From Sedimenticola selenatireducens DSM 17993 (GTDB lineage Bacteria; Pseudomonadota; Gammaproteobacteria; Chromatiales; Chromatiaceae), in the NCBI RefSeq assembly GCF_000428045.1, contig NZ_ATZE01000002.1, positions 134 through 64,133 on the forward strand: a DNA stretch of 64,000 nucleotides. The letters run 5' to 3'. The position numbers and the translations under genes are program-made. Within the stretch, counting starts at the first letter, position 1. Each line of letters begins with the position of its first letter. Under the pieces are notes generated by a model, which saw nothing but the letters and a program-made list of their open reading frames with translations, did no database searches and had not been told where the DNA came from. Positions 15,811 to 24,593 of this stretch are shown here, in pieces.

Positions 15811-17913
15811 TCAGGCGGCCTGCTCTTCCTGCCTGTCCAGCGCTTCGGTGATCTGGTTGGATACCCCCGTGACCGGGGGTTCTGCGCACTCATCGGATGT
15901 GATTTTGAACTGCTGAACCACCTGTTGCAGTTCTGCCGCAAGTTGCCCCAGGTGAGTGGTGGTGTTCATCGATTGCTGGGAAAGTGTGGCTGCGCTCTTG
16001 CTCTCCTGGCTGATCGAGATGATCGACCGGTTGATCTCTTCGGAGACGCTGCTCTGTTGCTCAGAGGCCAGGGCGATCTGCCGATTCATGGCGTTGATGG
16101 TCTCAATGGCGGCATTGATCGCTTCCAGAGATGTGCGGGCGCTGTTGGCTTGCTGTACGTTCTCTTCCGCTGTGGTGCAGCCGTTCCCCATCGCTTTTAC
16201 CGCCTGGTGCGTGTTGTGCTGCAGGTTGCGGATCATCTCCTCGATCTCGCCGGCGGACTCCTGGGTGCGCGTTGCCAAATTACGCACCTCATCCGCCACT
16301 ACGGCAAATCCCCGGCCCTGTTCACCCGCCCGGGCAGCCTCGATGGCCGCATTCAATGCCAGCAGATTGGTCTGTTCGGCAATGCCCTTGATGACGTCCA
16401 GTACACTGCCGATGCCCTCGCTGTTTTTCTCCACCTGGCCGATGATGCTTGCCGCATTGGTGATTTCACGATGCAGCGTCTGGATTGAATGGGCGGTCTG
16501 TTCCATTGTCTTGTGTCCGGTTGCTGCCTCTTCGGTGGCTGAACGGGTCGCTTGCGAGGCGCTGGCCGCGTTGCTGGCCACTTCGCTGATGGTGGCGGAC
16601 ATCTGGTGAATGGCGGTTGCCACCTGCTGGGTCTCCTGCTCCTGCGCCAGCACCATGCGGCTGATGTTGCGGGTGCTTTCAGTAGTTTCGGCAACCGCGC
16701 TGATGACCTCCCCGGTGGCATTGGCGGTGTGCTGTACCAGTGCCTGGATTTTGATGATGAAGGTGTTGAACGCCTGCGCCAGGTGGCCGATTTCATCCTG
16801 GGTACGGCACTCGAGGCGGCGGGTCAGGTCACCCTCACCATGGGCGATATCATCCAGGGCATTGACCACTTCGCTGAGTGGCTTGCAGATGGCCCGGCCA
16901 ATCAGCCAGGCCATGAACAGACCGATCAGCAGACCGATGACCATCAGGGTCGAGACGGTCAGGGTGGTTTGGGTGGTTTCATCAATCAATGTGGTGTTGG
17001 TCCGGATGATGGCATCGGACTGCAGTGACTCCAGGGCGCTCAGCTTGTTGTCGATCTCATTGAAAAGCGGGGTCGCCTCACTGCGGACCAGCCAGGCATC
17101 GGTACGCCATTGGTCACCACCATGGATCTGCATCATCTTGTCAATATTGGCCTTGTAGGTGGCCAATTGGTTCTGGAACTGCTGGAGTGAATCGGTCTGG
17201 TCCAGGGTTAGTTCATCCTCGTATTCCGATAACCGGCCGAGCAGTTGTTCCGTGCGCTCCAGATAGAGATTGAGATCGTTGATAACCGCCTCTGAACGAA
17301 ATGCCAGATAGCCGCGGATGCTGCTCATCACGTTGCTCCAGGCATAACGCAGGTCGGCGAACAGGGTCAGCAGTGACCGACGTTCAGGGGTCGCTTCCTC
17401 TTCCTGCTCCGAAGCGATCATCTGGGAGGTCAGTTGGACCATGACTCGACTCATAGGGTTGAGATCGGAGTTGGCAAAGGCGATGCCGGGGAAGTTCTTT
17501 TCATAACTGGTAGCGGTATCAAGCAGTCGATCACCGAGGGAGCGGAACTGTTCCAGATCCTTTGCAAGACCTTCCACCAGCGTCGCGGACTGGCTGTCTG
17601 AGGTGACTGCCTTGAGCCCTCTAAGCTGATTCACCAGGGTTTCCGAGTCCTTGAGTCCTTTCAAAAAGCCTTCGCGGTGGCTCTCCTCCTTGGTCGACAG
17701 GAAGAAGCCCAGTGCGCTGGCGGTCTGGTGAACGCTGGTGGAGAGTTCCTTGGAGAGCAGAGCGGTGGGTTGTCGAATCTGCACCATCTCAACGACCGAA
17801 TTTTCCACGCTGTCCAGGCTGTTAAGGGTCTGGACGGAGATGGCGGCAATAATGGCCAGCAGCACAGTGAAGCCGGCCCAGACCTTGTGACGGATTTTCA
17901 TTGTATTGAACAC
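15811..17913 (-). CDS. Methyl-accepting chemotaxis protein
   Basis: The 700-residue transmembrane chemoreceptor has a first membrane helix at about 10-30 and a large helical periplasmic sensor (about 31-300, resembling a helical bimodular domain). A second membrane helix (about 312-335) leads to a HAMP segment ([29 protein letters not shown]). The cytoplasmic signalling hairpin has its tip around residue 535 ([20 protein letters not shown], then [15 protein letters not shown]). It should couple through CheW to CheA. The C-terminus EEQAA is not a standard CheR tether. It is a single gene and the ligand is unknown. Confidence 0.94.
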   Translation of the reverse strand: MFNTMKIRHKVWAGFTVLLAIIAAISVQTLNSLDSVENSVVEMVQIRQPTALLSKELSTSVHQTASALGFFLSTKEESHREGFLKGLKDSETLVNQLRGLKAVTSDSQSATLVEGLAKDLEQFRSLGDRLLDTATSYEKNFPGIAFANSDLNPMSRVMVQLTSQMIASEQEEEATPERRSLLTLFADLRYAWSNVMSSIRGYLAFRSEAVINDLNLYLERTEQLLGRLSEYEDELTLDQTDSLQQFQNQLATYKANIDKMMQIHGGDQWRTDAWLVRSEATPLFNEIDNKLSALESLQSDAIIRTNTTLIDETTQTTLTVSTLMVIGLLIGLFMAWLIGRAICKPLSEVVNALDDIAHGEGDLTRRLECRTQDEIGHLAQAFNTFIIKIQALVQHTANATGEVISAVAETTESTRNISRMVLAQEQETQQVATAIHQMSATISEVASNAASASQATRSATEEAATGHKTMEQTAHSIQTLHREITNAASIIGQVEKNSEGIGSVLDVIKGIAEQTNLLALNAAIEAARAGEQGRGFAVVADEVRNLATRTQESAGEIEEMIRNLQHNTHQAVKAMGNGCTTAEENVQQANSARTSLEAINAAIETINAMNRQIALASEQQSSVSEEINRSIISISQESKSAATLSQQSMNTTTHLGQLAAELQQVVQQFKITSDECAEPPVTGVSNQITEALDRQEEQAA

Positions 17914-18116
17914 GCGGCTACCTCCCTTGGAGAATCGTTGTGATTCCTTTATCCGGTCCGGCTTAGGTGCCGGATCTCTTTTATATGCAACAGATTAACG
18001 GCGGTATTTCGGGAATCTTTAGTTCCATAAAGGGAGGAGGGTTATTAGAATTGTGGGATTGCTGCTGTCTTACGCGATTCTTATTGCTGTTGATGGTTTA
18101 GGGGAAATTAAAGTGG

Positions 18117-18138
18117 AAAGGGAGCCTAGGCTCCCTTA
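18117..18138 (-). terminator. Perfect GGGAGC-CTAG-GCTCCC hairpin after the small peptide gene
   Basis: GGGAGCCTAGGCTCCC is a perfect palindrome 40 bases past the stop codon of the twin-arginine peptide gene. On the minus strand it is followed by TTTCCACTTTAATTT. It could stop transcription in either direction. The short loop and interrupted T-run make efficiency uncertain. Confidence 0.5.
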
Positions 18139-18174
18139 GTTTGTTTGCATTTAGGTAATGCTTCTTCAGGATGG

Positions 18175-18357
18175 TTATCCGGCCGGAGTACCAGGAGGTG
18201 GCGTATTGTATGGGTCAGCCACCTGGGCGTTTGCCGATTGCGTTCCTGCAGCCAAAAGTAACGCTGCTGCAGGAGCGACGGCTGCTGCTTTGCCCGCTTT
18301 CTCTAAAAAAGCACGCCGTGATTCGTTGATCACGCGGTCGTCATTATCTATGGACAT
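18175..18357 (-). CDS. 60-residue twin-arginine-signal peptide beside the PqqD-HprK kinase
   Basis: The ATG at 18357 has a strong AGGAGCG ribosome site. The peptide has a twin-arginine-like motif SRRAFLEK (13-20), a long alanine-rich hydrophobic stretch (21-40) and a cleavage-like SANA (41-44). A short proline-rich remainder follows: QVADPYNTPPPGTPAG. After cleavage only about 16 residues would remain, far too few for a folded exported enzyme. It may therefore be a substrate or precursor peptide of the adjacent kinase/nucleotidyltransferase pair. Alternatively it may be a small Tat-anchored accessory, like the short peptides found with formate dehydrogenases. The role is inferred only. Confidence 0.65.
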   Translation of the reverse strand: MSIDNDDRVINESRRAFLEKAGKAAAVAPAAALLLAAGTQSANAQVADPYNTPPPGTPAG

Positions 18358-18492
18358 TTTACGCTCCTGATTAATTTTCTTTGCTTCCATGTTTTTATTA
18401 GCATGTTTCAGGCCGAAATAAAAATATCAATATAAATCAATAAGAAAGATGTTTTTGGTATGTTTTGTATCCCATTTTATTTAAGTGGGTGT

Positions 18493-18515
18493 AAAAAAAA
18501 CTGACGAACTCAGTT
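18493..18515 (-). terminator. Rho-independent terminator of the PqqD-HprK gene
   Basis: On the minus strand AACTGA-GTTCG-TCAGTT is followed by eight T residues. The stem includes the stop codon of the kinase gene. It separates the kinase transcript from the peptide gene, so the peptide probably has its own promoter in the AT-rich 18358-18492 stretch or depends on read-through. Confidence 0.75.
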
Positions 18516-19706
18516 GTTATTAGCATGACTTTGCAGCAGTTCACTAGAGATTGATTTAATTAATTTCACGGCATCATTTAAGTTCGAAATGGTTAATCGG
18601 TAACAGGGTGTCCTTTCAATCCAGTCTAACAGTCTAGAGACTTTTTTCTTATTCAGGTGAGTGTCTACTATCAAGCATTCTTGCAAAAGTGAGAGCAGTG
18701 CTTCGATAGCAGGGATACTTTCAAGCTTTGTTTGTTGGTCCGGGGTGTAGTATGGAAAGAAAATTGCTCCCACTGGTCGCAAGGTCTCTGCTGGAGGTAA
18801 AGCCTGTATCGGTGGTGGCACATAGATAACTCGTTTACCGTCTCCCCGCAGATGTAAGTTCTGATCTGATAGCTGAGGGAAGAAGTGTGAAAGGGCAGCT
18901 GTACCGGTGTCTTTTATACAAATCGCAAGGGGTACTGGCTGGACCAGTAAGTCGCTTTCTTGAAGTAAAGCCACTTCATCGGAAAAATATTCAAAACCAT
19001 GGCTGATCAGTGCTGCAGTCAACGTTGATTTGCCACTCCCGGACGCGGCAGGAAGCAGATAACAGTATTCCCCATCGCCAACGACGCCCGCATGTATATC
19101 GAGAAAGAAAGCATGGTCACAGACAGCAGTCTGCCAGACTAGGCTCTTCACTAAGGGTGCCAAACGCGGCAATTCATTGCAACTGAGCACAGGCACTTGA
19201 TTGCGGCAGAGAACGATGCGACCTGAGTTCTCTTGAGCAATGTCCAGGTTCACGGTGGCTGTAGATGGGTTATGTTCCAACAGGTGACTAAGAATAGGCT
19301 CAATATAGGATAATTGCTCTGAATGTGAAAAACGCATACGGATGTGCGAACTCAACAACCTGTAACGACGCTCTGTAATGAAGCTGTCATCATCATACTT
19401 CATCAACGCAGGTGATTCTGTCGTTGCCGCTTCGTCGATTGTAGGTGCTGGCTCGAATCCCTTAAGCACTCCCAGCGTCTGAAAAAGCCCTTGGGTCTGC
19501 TCAAGGTACTGAGTCGCATCAAATTTCGAGAGGGCAAAAGTTGATTGAAGATTGGTTACGATGGCCGATCGCTCCTTGCCTTCCTCCAGCAAGCACCAGA
19601 TGAAGGTGGCCATGGTATTTAGATGGAAAAGCTTCTGTGCCGGCTCAGAGAACAAAATCCCGTCATTATCGAGGAAGAGGATGTGTGTTCCTTCAGCGGG
19701 TTGCAT
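18510..19706 (-). CDS. PqqD-like domain fused to HprK-like kinase domain (HPr-rel-A type)
   Basis: The 398-residue protein has an N-terminal PqqD-like winged-helix domain (about 5-82: FHLNTMATFIWCLLEEGKER ... LEQTQGLFQTLGVLKG). This is the type used as a peptide-recognition element in ribosomal-peptide modification. The C-terminal part (about 195-390) resembles HPr kinase, with Walker A AASGSGKST (about 220-228) and the acidic SDEVALL that follows. I chose the ATG at 19706, giving a 14-base overlap with the upstream nucleotidyltransferase gene. A kinase that phosphorylates a recognised peptide is the obvious hypothesis. The substrate is not known. Confidence 0.82.
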   Translation of the reverse strand: MQPAEGTHILFLDNDGILFSEPAQKLFHLNTMATFIWCLLEEGKERSAIVTNLQSTFALSKFDATQYLEQTQGLFQTLGVLKGFEPAPTIDEAATTESPALMKYDDDSFITERRYRLLSSHIRMRFSHSEQLSYIEPILSHLLEHNPSTATVNLDIAQENSGRIVLCRNQVPVLSCNELPRLAPLVKSLVWQTAVCDHAFFLDIHAGVVGDGEYCYLLPAASGSGKSTLTAALISHGFEYFSDEVALLQESDLLVQPVPLAICIKDTGTAALSHFFPQLSDQNLHLRGDGKRVIYVPPPIQALPPAETLRPVGAIFFPYYTPDQQTKLESIPAIEALLSLLQECLIVDTHLNKKKVSRLLDWIERTPCYRLTISNLNDAVKLIKSISSELLQSHANNN

Positions 19707-20916
19707 CGGTGTGCTCCGTTTCTGCGGGTCCGGTAATTGATTGGCCACCACGGTGTCTCTTGATCTGCAGCCAAATTGGCAAGGCCAGATAGTCATGTAG
19801 TAGCTTGTAAAGGGTGTACAGGAAAAAGAGTCTGTCGGGAAATGTGATACCTATAAAATGTTGTTCCCTTGGTTGAATCAATGTGCGGTATAGATAGCGC
19901 CACTGATCACGGCGTCGTTCGCGTATTTCCCAGTGAAACCGGGAAAGCTCGTAGATCGACCGGGCACGTTTATCAACATCGAAGAACTCTCCAGCAAGTT
20001 GATTACTCCAATCAAGTGCCATTCGGTCTTTGGCTAGCCAATTGGCGACTACAGGGGGTATCTGTGCCTCCAGCAACAACTCGGCCAGTTTGAGGCCCAA
20101 TTTGACCATGCGGGCCAAGCCCTGAGATTCTGCGAGAACGAATAACTGCTTCCAATCCAGTTCAGGGTGGCTCCGGGTGAATTCGGCGACATCAGCAACC
20201 CATTTGAGTTTGGTCCATTTCTCTTTTGAACCGTGAATGCAGAGGATGATCAGCTCATCTTCTGGTGCGAGGTTGCGGATGTGCTGGCCGTTGAATGTTA
20301 TTTTTTGAGTCCGATCCCATAAGCCGGCGTAGTCGATGTCCAATGCAAAGGTGTGAGGCGCAAAGGTCCAATGTGGTTCCACCGGGATGCCCTCTCCATA
20401 TAAGACGTCCTGACCTGAATAACCCAGAAATGCCTGCATCTGTCTGGGTGACAAGTGCATATTTTGTGTGTACCCAATTTCTTCCATCTTATCCAGGCAA
20501 GGCTGTATTTTTGTTTTATGGATTAAGAAATCCAGATCTCTGAAGGTCCTTAGGGCGAGGTCGCCATATGCGGAAATTGCCAGTGTGGGCCCTTTAAACG
20601 GGATGGCTTCAATGTCGGTGGCTGCCAGCTCTGTAAGGATGTGGGTCAGTTGATCGACCAGGATCTGGTTGGAGGCTCTGTGTTGGCGAAGATGCTCTTG
20701 GGAGGCTTCAAGAATCACCTCAGGTATTAGCGTTTTCGGCATGTTTATGAGGCTGTTGCACAGCAGTCCGGTCACGCCATGAGCATAGGCAGTCTGAACC
20801 AGAAAGCCCCAATCAAAATCATCCGGTGCTTCCTGCAGGAGGTTTCTTGCGTGCTCAGCTGGTTCAGTCCGGCATAGGCACAAAAGCAGGGACAATTCTC
20901 TGGAGTTTTGGCTCAT
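19693..20916 (-). CDS. Nucleotidyltransferase family protein (NTP_transf_5-like)
   Basis: The 407-residue protein shows the DxD nucleotidyltransferase core IPFKGPTLAISAYGDLALRTFRDLDFLIHKTK (about 138-170) and the downstream motif DELIILCIHGSKEKWTKLKWVADVAEF. These are characteristic of the uncharacterised nucleotidyltransferase family often found beside PqqD-like and HprK-like genes. It overlaps the kinase gene by 14 bases. Base composition is more AT-rich than in flanking housekeeping genes. It may transfer a nucleotidyl group to the peptide product or a carrier. No biochemical role is established. Confidence 0.85.
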   Translation of the reverse strand: MSQNSRELSLLLCLCRTEPAEHARNLLQEAPDDFDWGFLVQTAYAHGVTGLLCNSLINMPKTLIPEVILEASQEHLRQHRASNQILVDQLTHILTELAATDIEAIPFKGPTLAISAYGDLALRTFRDLDFLIHKTKIQPCLDKMEEIGYTQNMHLSPRQMQAFLGYSGQDVLYGEGIPVEPHWTFAPHTFALDIDYAGLWDRTQKITFNGQHIRNLAPEDELIILCIHGSKEKWTKLKWVADVAEFTRSHPELDWKQLFVLAESQGLARMVKLGLKLAELLLEAQIPPVVANWLAKDRMALDWSNQLAGEFFDVDKRARSIYELSRFHWEIRERRRDQWRYLYRTLIQPREQHFIGITFPDRLFFLYTLYKLLHDYLALPIWLQIKRHRGGQSITGPAETEHTDATR

Positions 20917-21094
20917 GAGTCATTTCTACCGATGTGGCAGAGCTGTGTAGACGATAAAGAGTAACGTGAATATTGTCAGAAAGTAATATATTTCGTAATT
21001 TATGGACAGGATATTTTTTGGCGGGATCAGGGTTTTTTGCCCGCGTAACGTTAAACAAGCATGGGATGTGTGCTCGGTACACACCCCTGTGTGA

Positions 21095-21170
21095 TGGAGC
21101 CACCCGCCGGAATCGAACCGGCGACCTCATCATTACGAGTGACGCGCTCTACCAACTGAGCTAGGGTGGC
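21095..21170 (-). tRNA. tRNA-Thr (anticodon CGT)
   Basis: The minus strand folds as a complete cloverleaf. The acceptor GCCACCC pairs with GGGTGGC, the D arm is GCTC-AGTTGGTA-GAGC, and the anticodon loop CTCGTAA lies within CGTCA/TGATG. The T arm is GCCGG-TTCGATT-CCGGC, and CCA is encoded. Anticodon CGT reads the threonine codon ACG. It borders the AT-rich kinase/nucleotidyltransferase block, a typical place for island insertion. Confidence 0.97.
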
Positions 21171-21230
21171 TTATGGGGAACCCTTTTCTGCCTTTGCCGT
21201 TACCGGATTGCGAGTGCAAAAGGGAACCGG

Positions 21231-21259
21231 AGTATAAAGAAATGTTGCGCCGGGTACAA
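21231..21259 (-). promoter_or_regulatory. Sigma-70 promoter of tRNA-Thr
   Basis: On the minus strand TTGTAC (21254-21259) and TATACT (21231-21236) are separated by exactly 17 bases. Transcription would begin about 50 bases upstream of the mature tRNA 5' end. Confidence 0.7.
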
Positions 21260-21304
21260 CCGTTACTGGCTGGGTAAGTGGCTGGAAAATAGGCGGTTTC
21301 GGCG

Positions 21305-21736
21305 CTATTTTCGGGGGCGGACATGCACGACCAGCTCAACCCCGCTTATCTCGGTGTCCGGTGGAGGTGTGGCATTCAGATTGATCTGGATGGCGCTTTC
21401 GTCGATATCACAGATCTCCTGGGTCACCGCATTGTAGAAATGGTGATGCGGATGGGTGCTGGAGTCGTAAAAGGCCCTGTCCGGGTCCACGAACAGCTCC
21501 CGAATCAATCCCTTGCGGGCGAACAGCCCAAGAGAATTGTAGACGGTGGCCTTGGAGACTGGTCGCCCCGTCTGATTGGTCAGGGTGAGTACCTGGTCCG
21601 CCGATAGATGTTGCGGACGCAGCAGCATGGTGGAGGCGATCTTCACCCTCTGTACCGTCGGACTGATACCGTGACTGCGCAGCAGCTGCACGATCTGCTT
21701 GCGGTGTTCGCTAAGCTGAAGTTTGTCCGGAGTCAT
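21305..21736 (-). CDS. Fur-family transcriptional regulator (PerR/Irr-like)
   Basis: The 143-residue protein has the Fur-family winged helix (LLRSHGISPTVQRVKIASTML ... VSKATVYNSLGLFARKGLI) and a dimerisation part with HPHHHFYNAVTQEICDID. It lacks the paired CxxC zinc site seen in the fur gene at 11149-11580. That favours a peroxide- or haem-responsive PerR/Irr type over an iron-uptake Fur. It is divergent from the minor-pilin operon, although the pil genes are not known targets of such regulators. A promoter with a near-symmetrical GGAC...GTCC lies upstream. Confidence 0.88.
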   Translation of the reverse strand: MTPDKLQLSEHRKQIVQLLRSHGISPTVQRVKIASTMLLRPQHLSADQVLTLTNQTGRPVSKATVYNSLGLFARKGLIRELFVDPDRAFYDSSTHPHHHFYNAVTQEICDIDESAIQINLNATPPPDTEISGVELVVHVRPRK

Positions 21737-21744
21737 AGTCCGAG

Positions 21745-21775
21745 ATTATAGCCATAGGACCATTTTTATGTCCAA
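21745..21775 (-). promoter_or_regulatory. Putative promoter and operator of the Fur-family gene
   Basis: On the minus strand TTGGAC (21770-21775) lies 19 bases from TATAAT (21745-21750). Between them, GGACAT and ATGGTCC form an imperfect inverted repeat that could bind the regulator itself. The spacing is longer than ideal. Confidence 0.4.
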
Positions 21776-21882
21776 TCCAAAATTCCGGCGCCTGGTGTCC
21801 GGCTGGCCGTTGGTCGGAAAGGGTTGACCGCTTGTCCTGTGACGGATGAATTTCATATCCAAGACCTGCTATATGTCCAGGC

Positions 21883-22389
21883 ATGAAAATAAAAGGCAGC
21901 AAACATTTGGGTTTTACCCTGATCGAGCTAATGATCACCATCTCGGTGGCGGCCATCATCCTTTCATTGGCCGTTCCAAGCTTCAACTTCCTGGTACTGA
22001 ATAATCGCCTGACAACGGATATCAACCGGCTGGTCACCAGCCTCAACCTGGCGCGGAGTGAAGCGGTCAAGCGCGGTGTGAGAGTGGAGGTTGCCGCCAG
22101 TGATGGCGCTGATTGGAGAAATGGCTGGGTGGTATGGATTGACGCAAATGGCGATGGTGTGCTCGACGCCGGTGAAGAGATAGCGGTTGAGCAGGCACTG
22201 AATCCCTCGATGGTTCTCAATAGCGTGGGTGGTGTCGTCAGTTTTGTCTACCAAGCGGATGGGTCCATTGTCGGTGCGTTAGATACGCTGAACCTATGTG
22301 ATAACACGCGCACCGGTGAGACTGGCAGAGAAATCACGGTGAATGTGACAGGTCGTATCAACCTGAATTCAGGTTTTACCTGTCCCTGA
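21883..22389 (+). CDS. fimT: Type IV minor pilin FimT/FimU (GspH-like)
   Basis: The 168-residue protein has a class III prepilin leader, with cleavage after G in KHLG, then FTLIELMITISVAAIILSLA and a GspH/FimT body containing LNLARSEAVKRGVRV. In Pseudomonas and relatives, FimU/FimT with PilV, PilW, PilX and PilE primes assembly of the pilus tip. It is the first gene of a seven-gene rightward operon. The C-terminal globular part contains two cysteines (LCDN, FTCP) that probably form a disulfide. Confidence 0.92.
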   Translation: MKIKGSKHLGFTLIELMITISVAAIILSLAVPSFNFLVLNNRLTTDINRLVTSLNLARSEAVKRGVRVEVAASDGADWRNGWVVWIDANGDGVLDAGEEIAVEQALNPSMVLNSVGGVVSFVYQADGSIVGALDTLNLCDNTRTGETGREITVNVTGRINLNSGFTCP

Positions 22390-22429
22390 AACAGGCGCGG
22401 CGGGTTTTCCAGCAGACTGGACTTGATAT

Positions 22430-22939
22430 ATGCGGCAGAACAGAATCATTAAACAGCAGGGTTTTACACTTCTTGAAGTGCTGATCGCTGTGCTGGTCCT
22501 CTCGATCGGCCTGATTGGGCTAGCGGGTATGCAGATGCTGGGGGTGAAAAACAACAACAGTGCGACAATGCGCAGCCAGGCAGTCTTTTTGACCCAGGAT
22601 ATCGCCGACAGGATACGGGCGAATGTTGCCAATGCGGGAACCTACGTGGTGACCGGCACGCCGGCTTGTGGGGGGCTTTGTGATCCTGCTCTCGGTTGCA
22701 GTGGTAGTGCCTTGGCCGCCTATGATGTCTGCATGTGGCGCACTGCGGTTGCGTCTCTCCCTGCAGGCGTTGGCTGTATCAATGCTTACGCAGCAAATTC
22801 CTACCGTATACGCATTATGTGGGATGATGAGCGCCAGTCAGGAACGGCGCACAATTCGACCTGTGATCCAGGCAGTGGCGCTACCTCAGGCTCATGTGAC
22901 GCTGGCATGACTTGTTTTGATGTGGAGTTTCGTCCATGA
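22430..22939 (+). CDS. pilV: Type IV minor pilin PilV
   Basis: The 169-residue prepilin has the leader MRQNRIIKQQG and then FTLLEVLIAVLVLSIGLIGLAGMQ, the typical PilV opening. This is followed by NNSATMRSQAVFLTQDIADRIRAN. The globular part is cysteine-rich (about eight), suggesting disulfides in the periplasm. The stop codon overlaps the pilW start (ATGA), so the two are translationally coupled. Confidence 0.92.
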   Translation: MRQNRIIKQQGFTLLEVLIAVLVLSIGLIGLAGMQMLGVKNNNSATMRSQAVFLTQDIADRIRANVANAGTYVVTGTPACGGLCDPALGCSGSALAAYDVCMWRTAVASLPAGVGCINAYAANSYRIRIMWDDERQSGTAHNSTCDPGSGATSGSCDAGMTCFDVEFRP

Positions 22940-23919
22940 CCTGTTCCAGTCGCGATTTCTTTAGTCATTTCCATAAGGCGATGTCATTTCAGCAACGCGG
23001 TGTCGGCTTGGTTGAGTTGATGATCGGCCTAGTTCTGGGTCTGTTTCTGATTGCCGGCATTATTCAGATCTACTTGGGAAGCAAATCCAGTTACCGTGTA
23101 ACCGAGGGGATGTCCCGTCTGCAGGAAAATGCTCGCTACGCCATGACGGTAATCGGTCGGGAGCTTGACGCAGCAAGTTACATGGGTTGCAGAGGAGTGA
23201 CTCCAGTAGACAATATACTGAGCAATCAAGCAGGAGAATATGATTTCAACACCGTGCTAACTGGGAGTGACGGCGCCAGCGGCGCCCCGGATGTGTTTTC
23301 TGTAAAGCGCGCGGTGGGTATTGATATTCCCCTGGTTCAGAAAACAAAAGAAGCAGGCGTTTATTCTGCTATAGAGTTGGATGTAACTGCCCCGGGTTAT
23401 GAAGCGCTGAAGCAGTACCAAGTGCTGCTGATTAGTGATTGTAATAAGGCTAGTGTCTTCATGATCACCAATGATCCCACCACTAGCAACGGTACGGTCG
23501 AATACGATACGTCGACTACCTCGCCTGTCGGACAATCTAATGTGAAATCTATGAATTATCAATTTGTTACTGGCGGTACTGATCTTGAACAGTCAAAAGG
23601 CGTCGATTCAGTGGCGACGGTATTTCGAACACAATCTTCTACCTTCGACATCAACAACGAGCGTCTTAGATTAAATGGTGAGGACTTGGTCGAGGGAGTG
23701 TCGGATATGCAGGTAGAGTATGGTTTTCCATCGTCTGGAAATACTAAGTATGTTTCTGCGGCATCTGTAACTGCCAGTGATTGGCCCTTAGTCAAGGCGA
23801 TACGAGTGACGCTTGTTTTTGATACCGTAGAGGCGGTTACACCCAGTAACCAGAAAATCAATCGAACCTATACCACCACCTTCAGGTTACGCAATCATGA
23901 TCCGGCGGACGAGAGCTAG
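22936..23919 (+). CDS. pilW: Type IV minor pilin PilW
   Basis: The 327-residue protein has the prepilin segment QQRG followed by VGLVELMIGLVLGLFLIAGI and then SRLQENARYAMTVIGRELD, both typical of PilW. Starting at 22936 gives an unusually long leader of about 23 residues. An internal ATG at 22981 would give a normal seven-residue leader, so the true start may be there. It is part of the tip-priming complex with PilV, PilX and PilY1. Confidence 0.92.
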   Translation: MTCSSRDFFSHFHKAMSFQQRGVGLVELMIGLVLGLFLIAGIIQIYLGSKSSYRVTEGMSRLQENARYAMTVIGRELDAASYMGCRGVTPVDNILSNQAGEYDFNTVLTGSDGASGAPDVFSVKRAVGIDIPLVQKTKEAGVYSAIELDVTAPGYEALKQYQVLLISDCNKASVFMITNDPTTSNGTVEYDTSTTSPVGQSNVKSMNYQFVTGGTDLEQSKGVDSVATVFRTQSSTFDINNERLRLNGEDLVEGVSDMQVEYGFPSSGNTKYVSAASVTASDWPLVKAIRVTLVFDTVEAVTPSNQKINRTYTTTFRLRNHDPADES

Positions 23920-23928
23920 GAGTCTATA

Positions 23929-24570
23929 GTGAATAGTCAACAGCCCATCTTACATCTCCGCCATGCTGCTAATCAGCGGGGTGCGGTACTGGTTGTCAGC
24001 CTGATGATACTGCTGGTCATGACCATCATCAGCATCACCGCTCTGCGCACCACCTCCATGGACGAGAAGATGGCCAGCAACGCGCGCCAGCAACAGATTG
24101 CCTTTAATGCCGCTGAAGTGGCCCTGCGAGAGGCGGAGGCTGTTCTGCTCGCGAAGCGTCTGGCCTGGTTGGCCGATCCCAATACGTCGTATCTTGGGGG
24201 TGATGATGACGCAATTGGGAAAGATTTCTTTGGATCGACCCCGGGTCTCTATGCTCAAGCTGCGGTTGGTAGCGGCAATGCCACGACTAATCCGGTTGGC
24301 TGGGATCCACGAAATGATAGTAACTGGCTGGTCACTAACCATAGTGTGGCGGCCAGCGCCCTTTCATTGGGTCAAGCACGCTATCGTATCGAATATATAG
24401 GGAAAGAAAATCCACCTGGGGCGGGTGGCAAAGATAACAGTTCGTTGAATCCCTCTGGAAATGGAGTTCCACCACTCTATAACTACGTGTTTCGTATCAC
24501 CGCAATCGGTTGGGGTCAGGAGACCGCAGCCAGGTCGCTGCTCAGCAGCACGTTTCGATTGACAAAATAA
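23929..24570 (+). CDS. pilX: Type IV minor pilin PilX
   Basis: The 213-residue protein starts with GTG after an AGGAG ribosome site six bases upstream. The leader NQRG is followed by AVLVVSLMILLVMTIISITALRTTSMDEKMASNARQQQIAFNAAE, a PilX/N-terminal domain signature. As in other PilX proteins the fifth residue after cleavage is not glutamate. The stop is followed 23 bases later by pilY1. Confidence 0.92.
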   Translation: MNSQQPILHLRHAANQRGAVLVVSLMILLVMTIISITALRTTSMDEKMASNARQQQIAFNAAEVALREAEAVLLAKRLAWLADPNTSYLGGDDDAIGKDFFGSTPGLYAQAAVGSGNATTNPVGWDPRNDSNWLVTNHSVAASALSLGQARYRIEYIGKENPPGAGGKDNSSLNPSGNGVPPLYNYVFRITAIGWGQETAARSLLSSTFRLTK

Positions 24571-24593
24571 CAGTACATATTGAGGTGTCCGCC

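Noticed and set aside
20864-21133. 89-residue frame crossing the tRNA
   Set aside because: It runs through the tRNA-Thr gene on the same strand and has no supporting signal.
18000-21200. Attachment-site repeat for an island at tRNA-Thr
   Set aside because: I looked for a second copy of the tRNA 3' end (GGTTCGATTCCGGCGGGTGG) within the window and for an integrase gene and found neither. The island idea rests on composition and position only.
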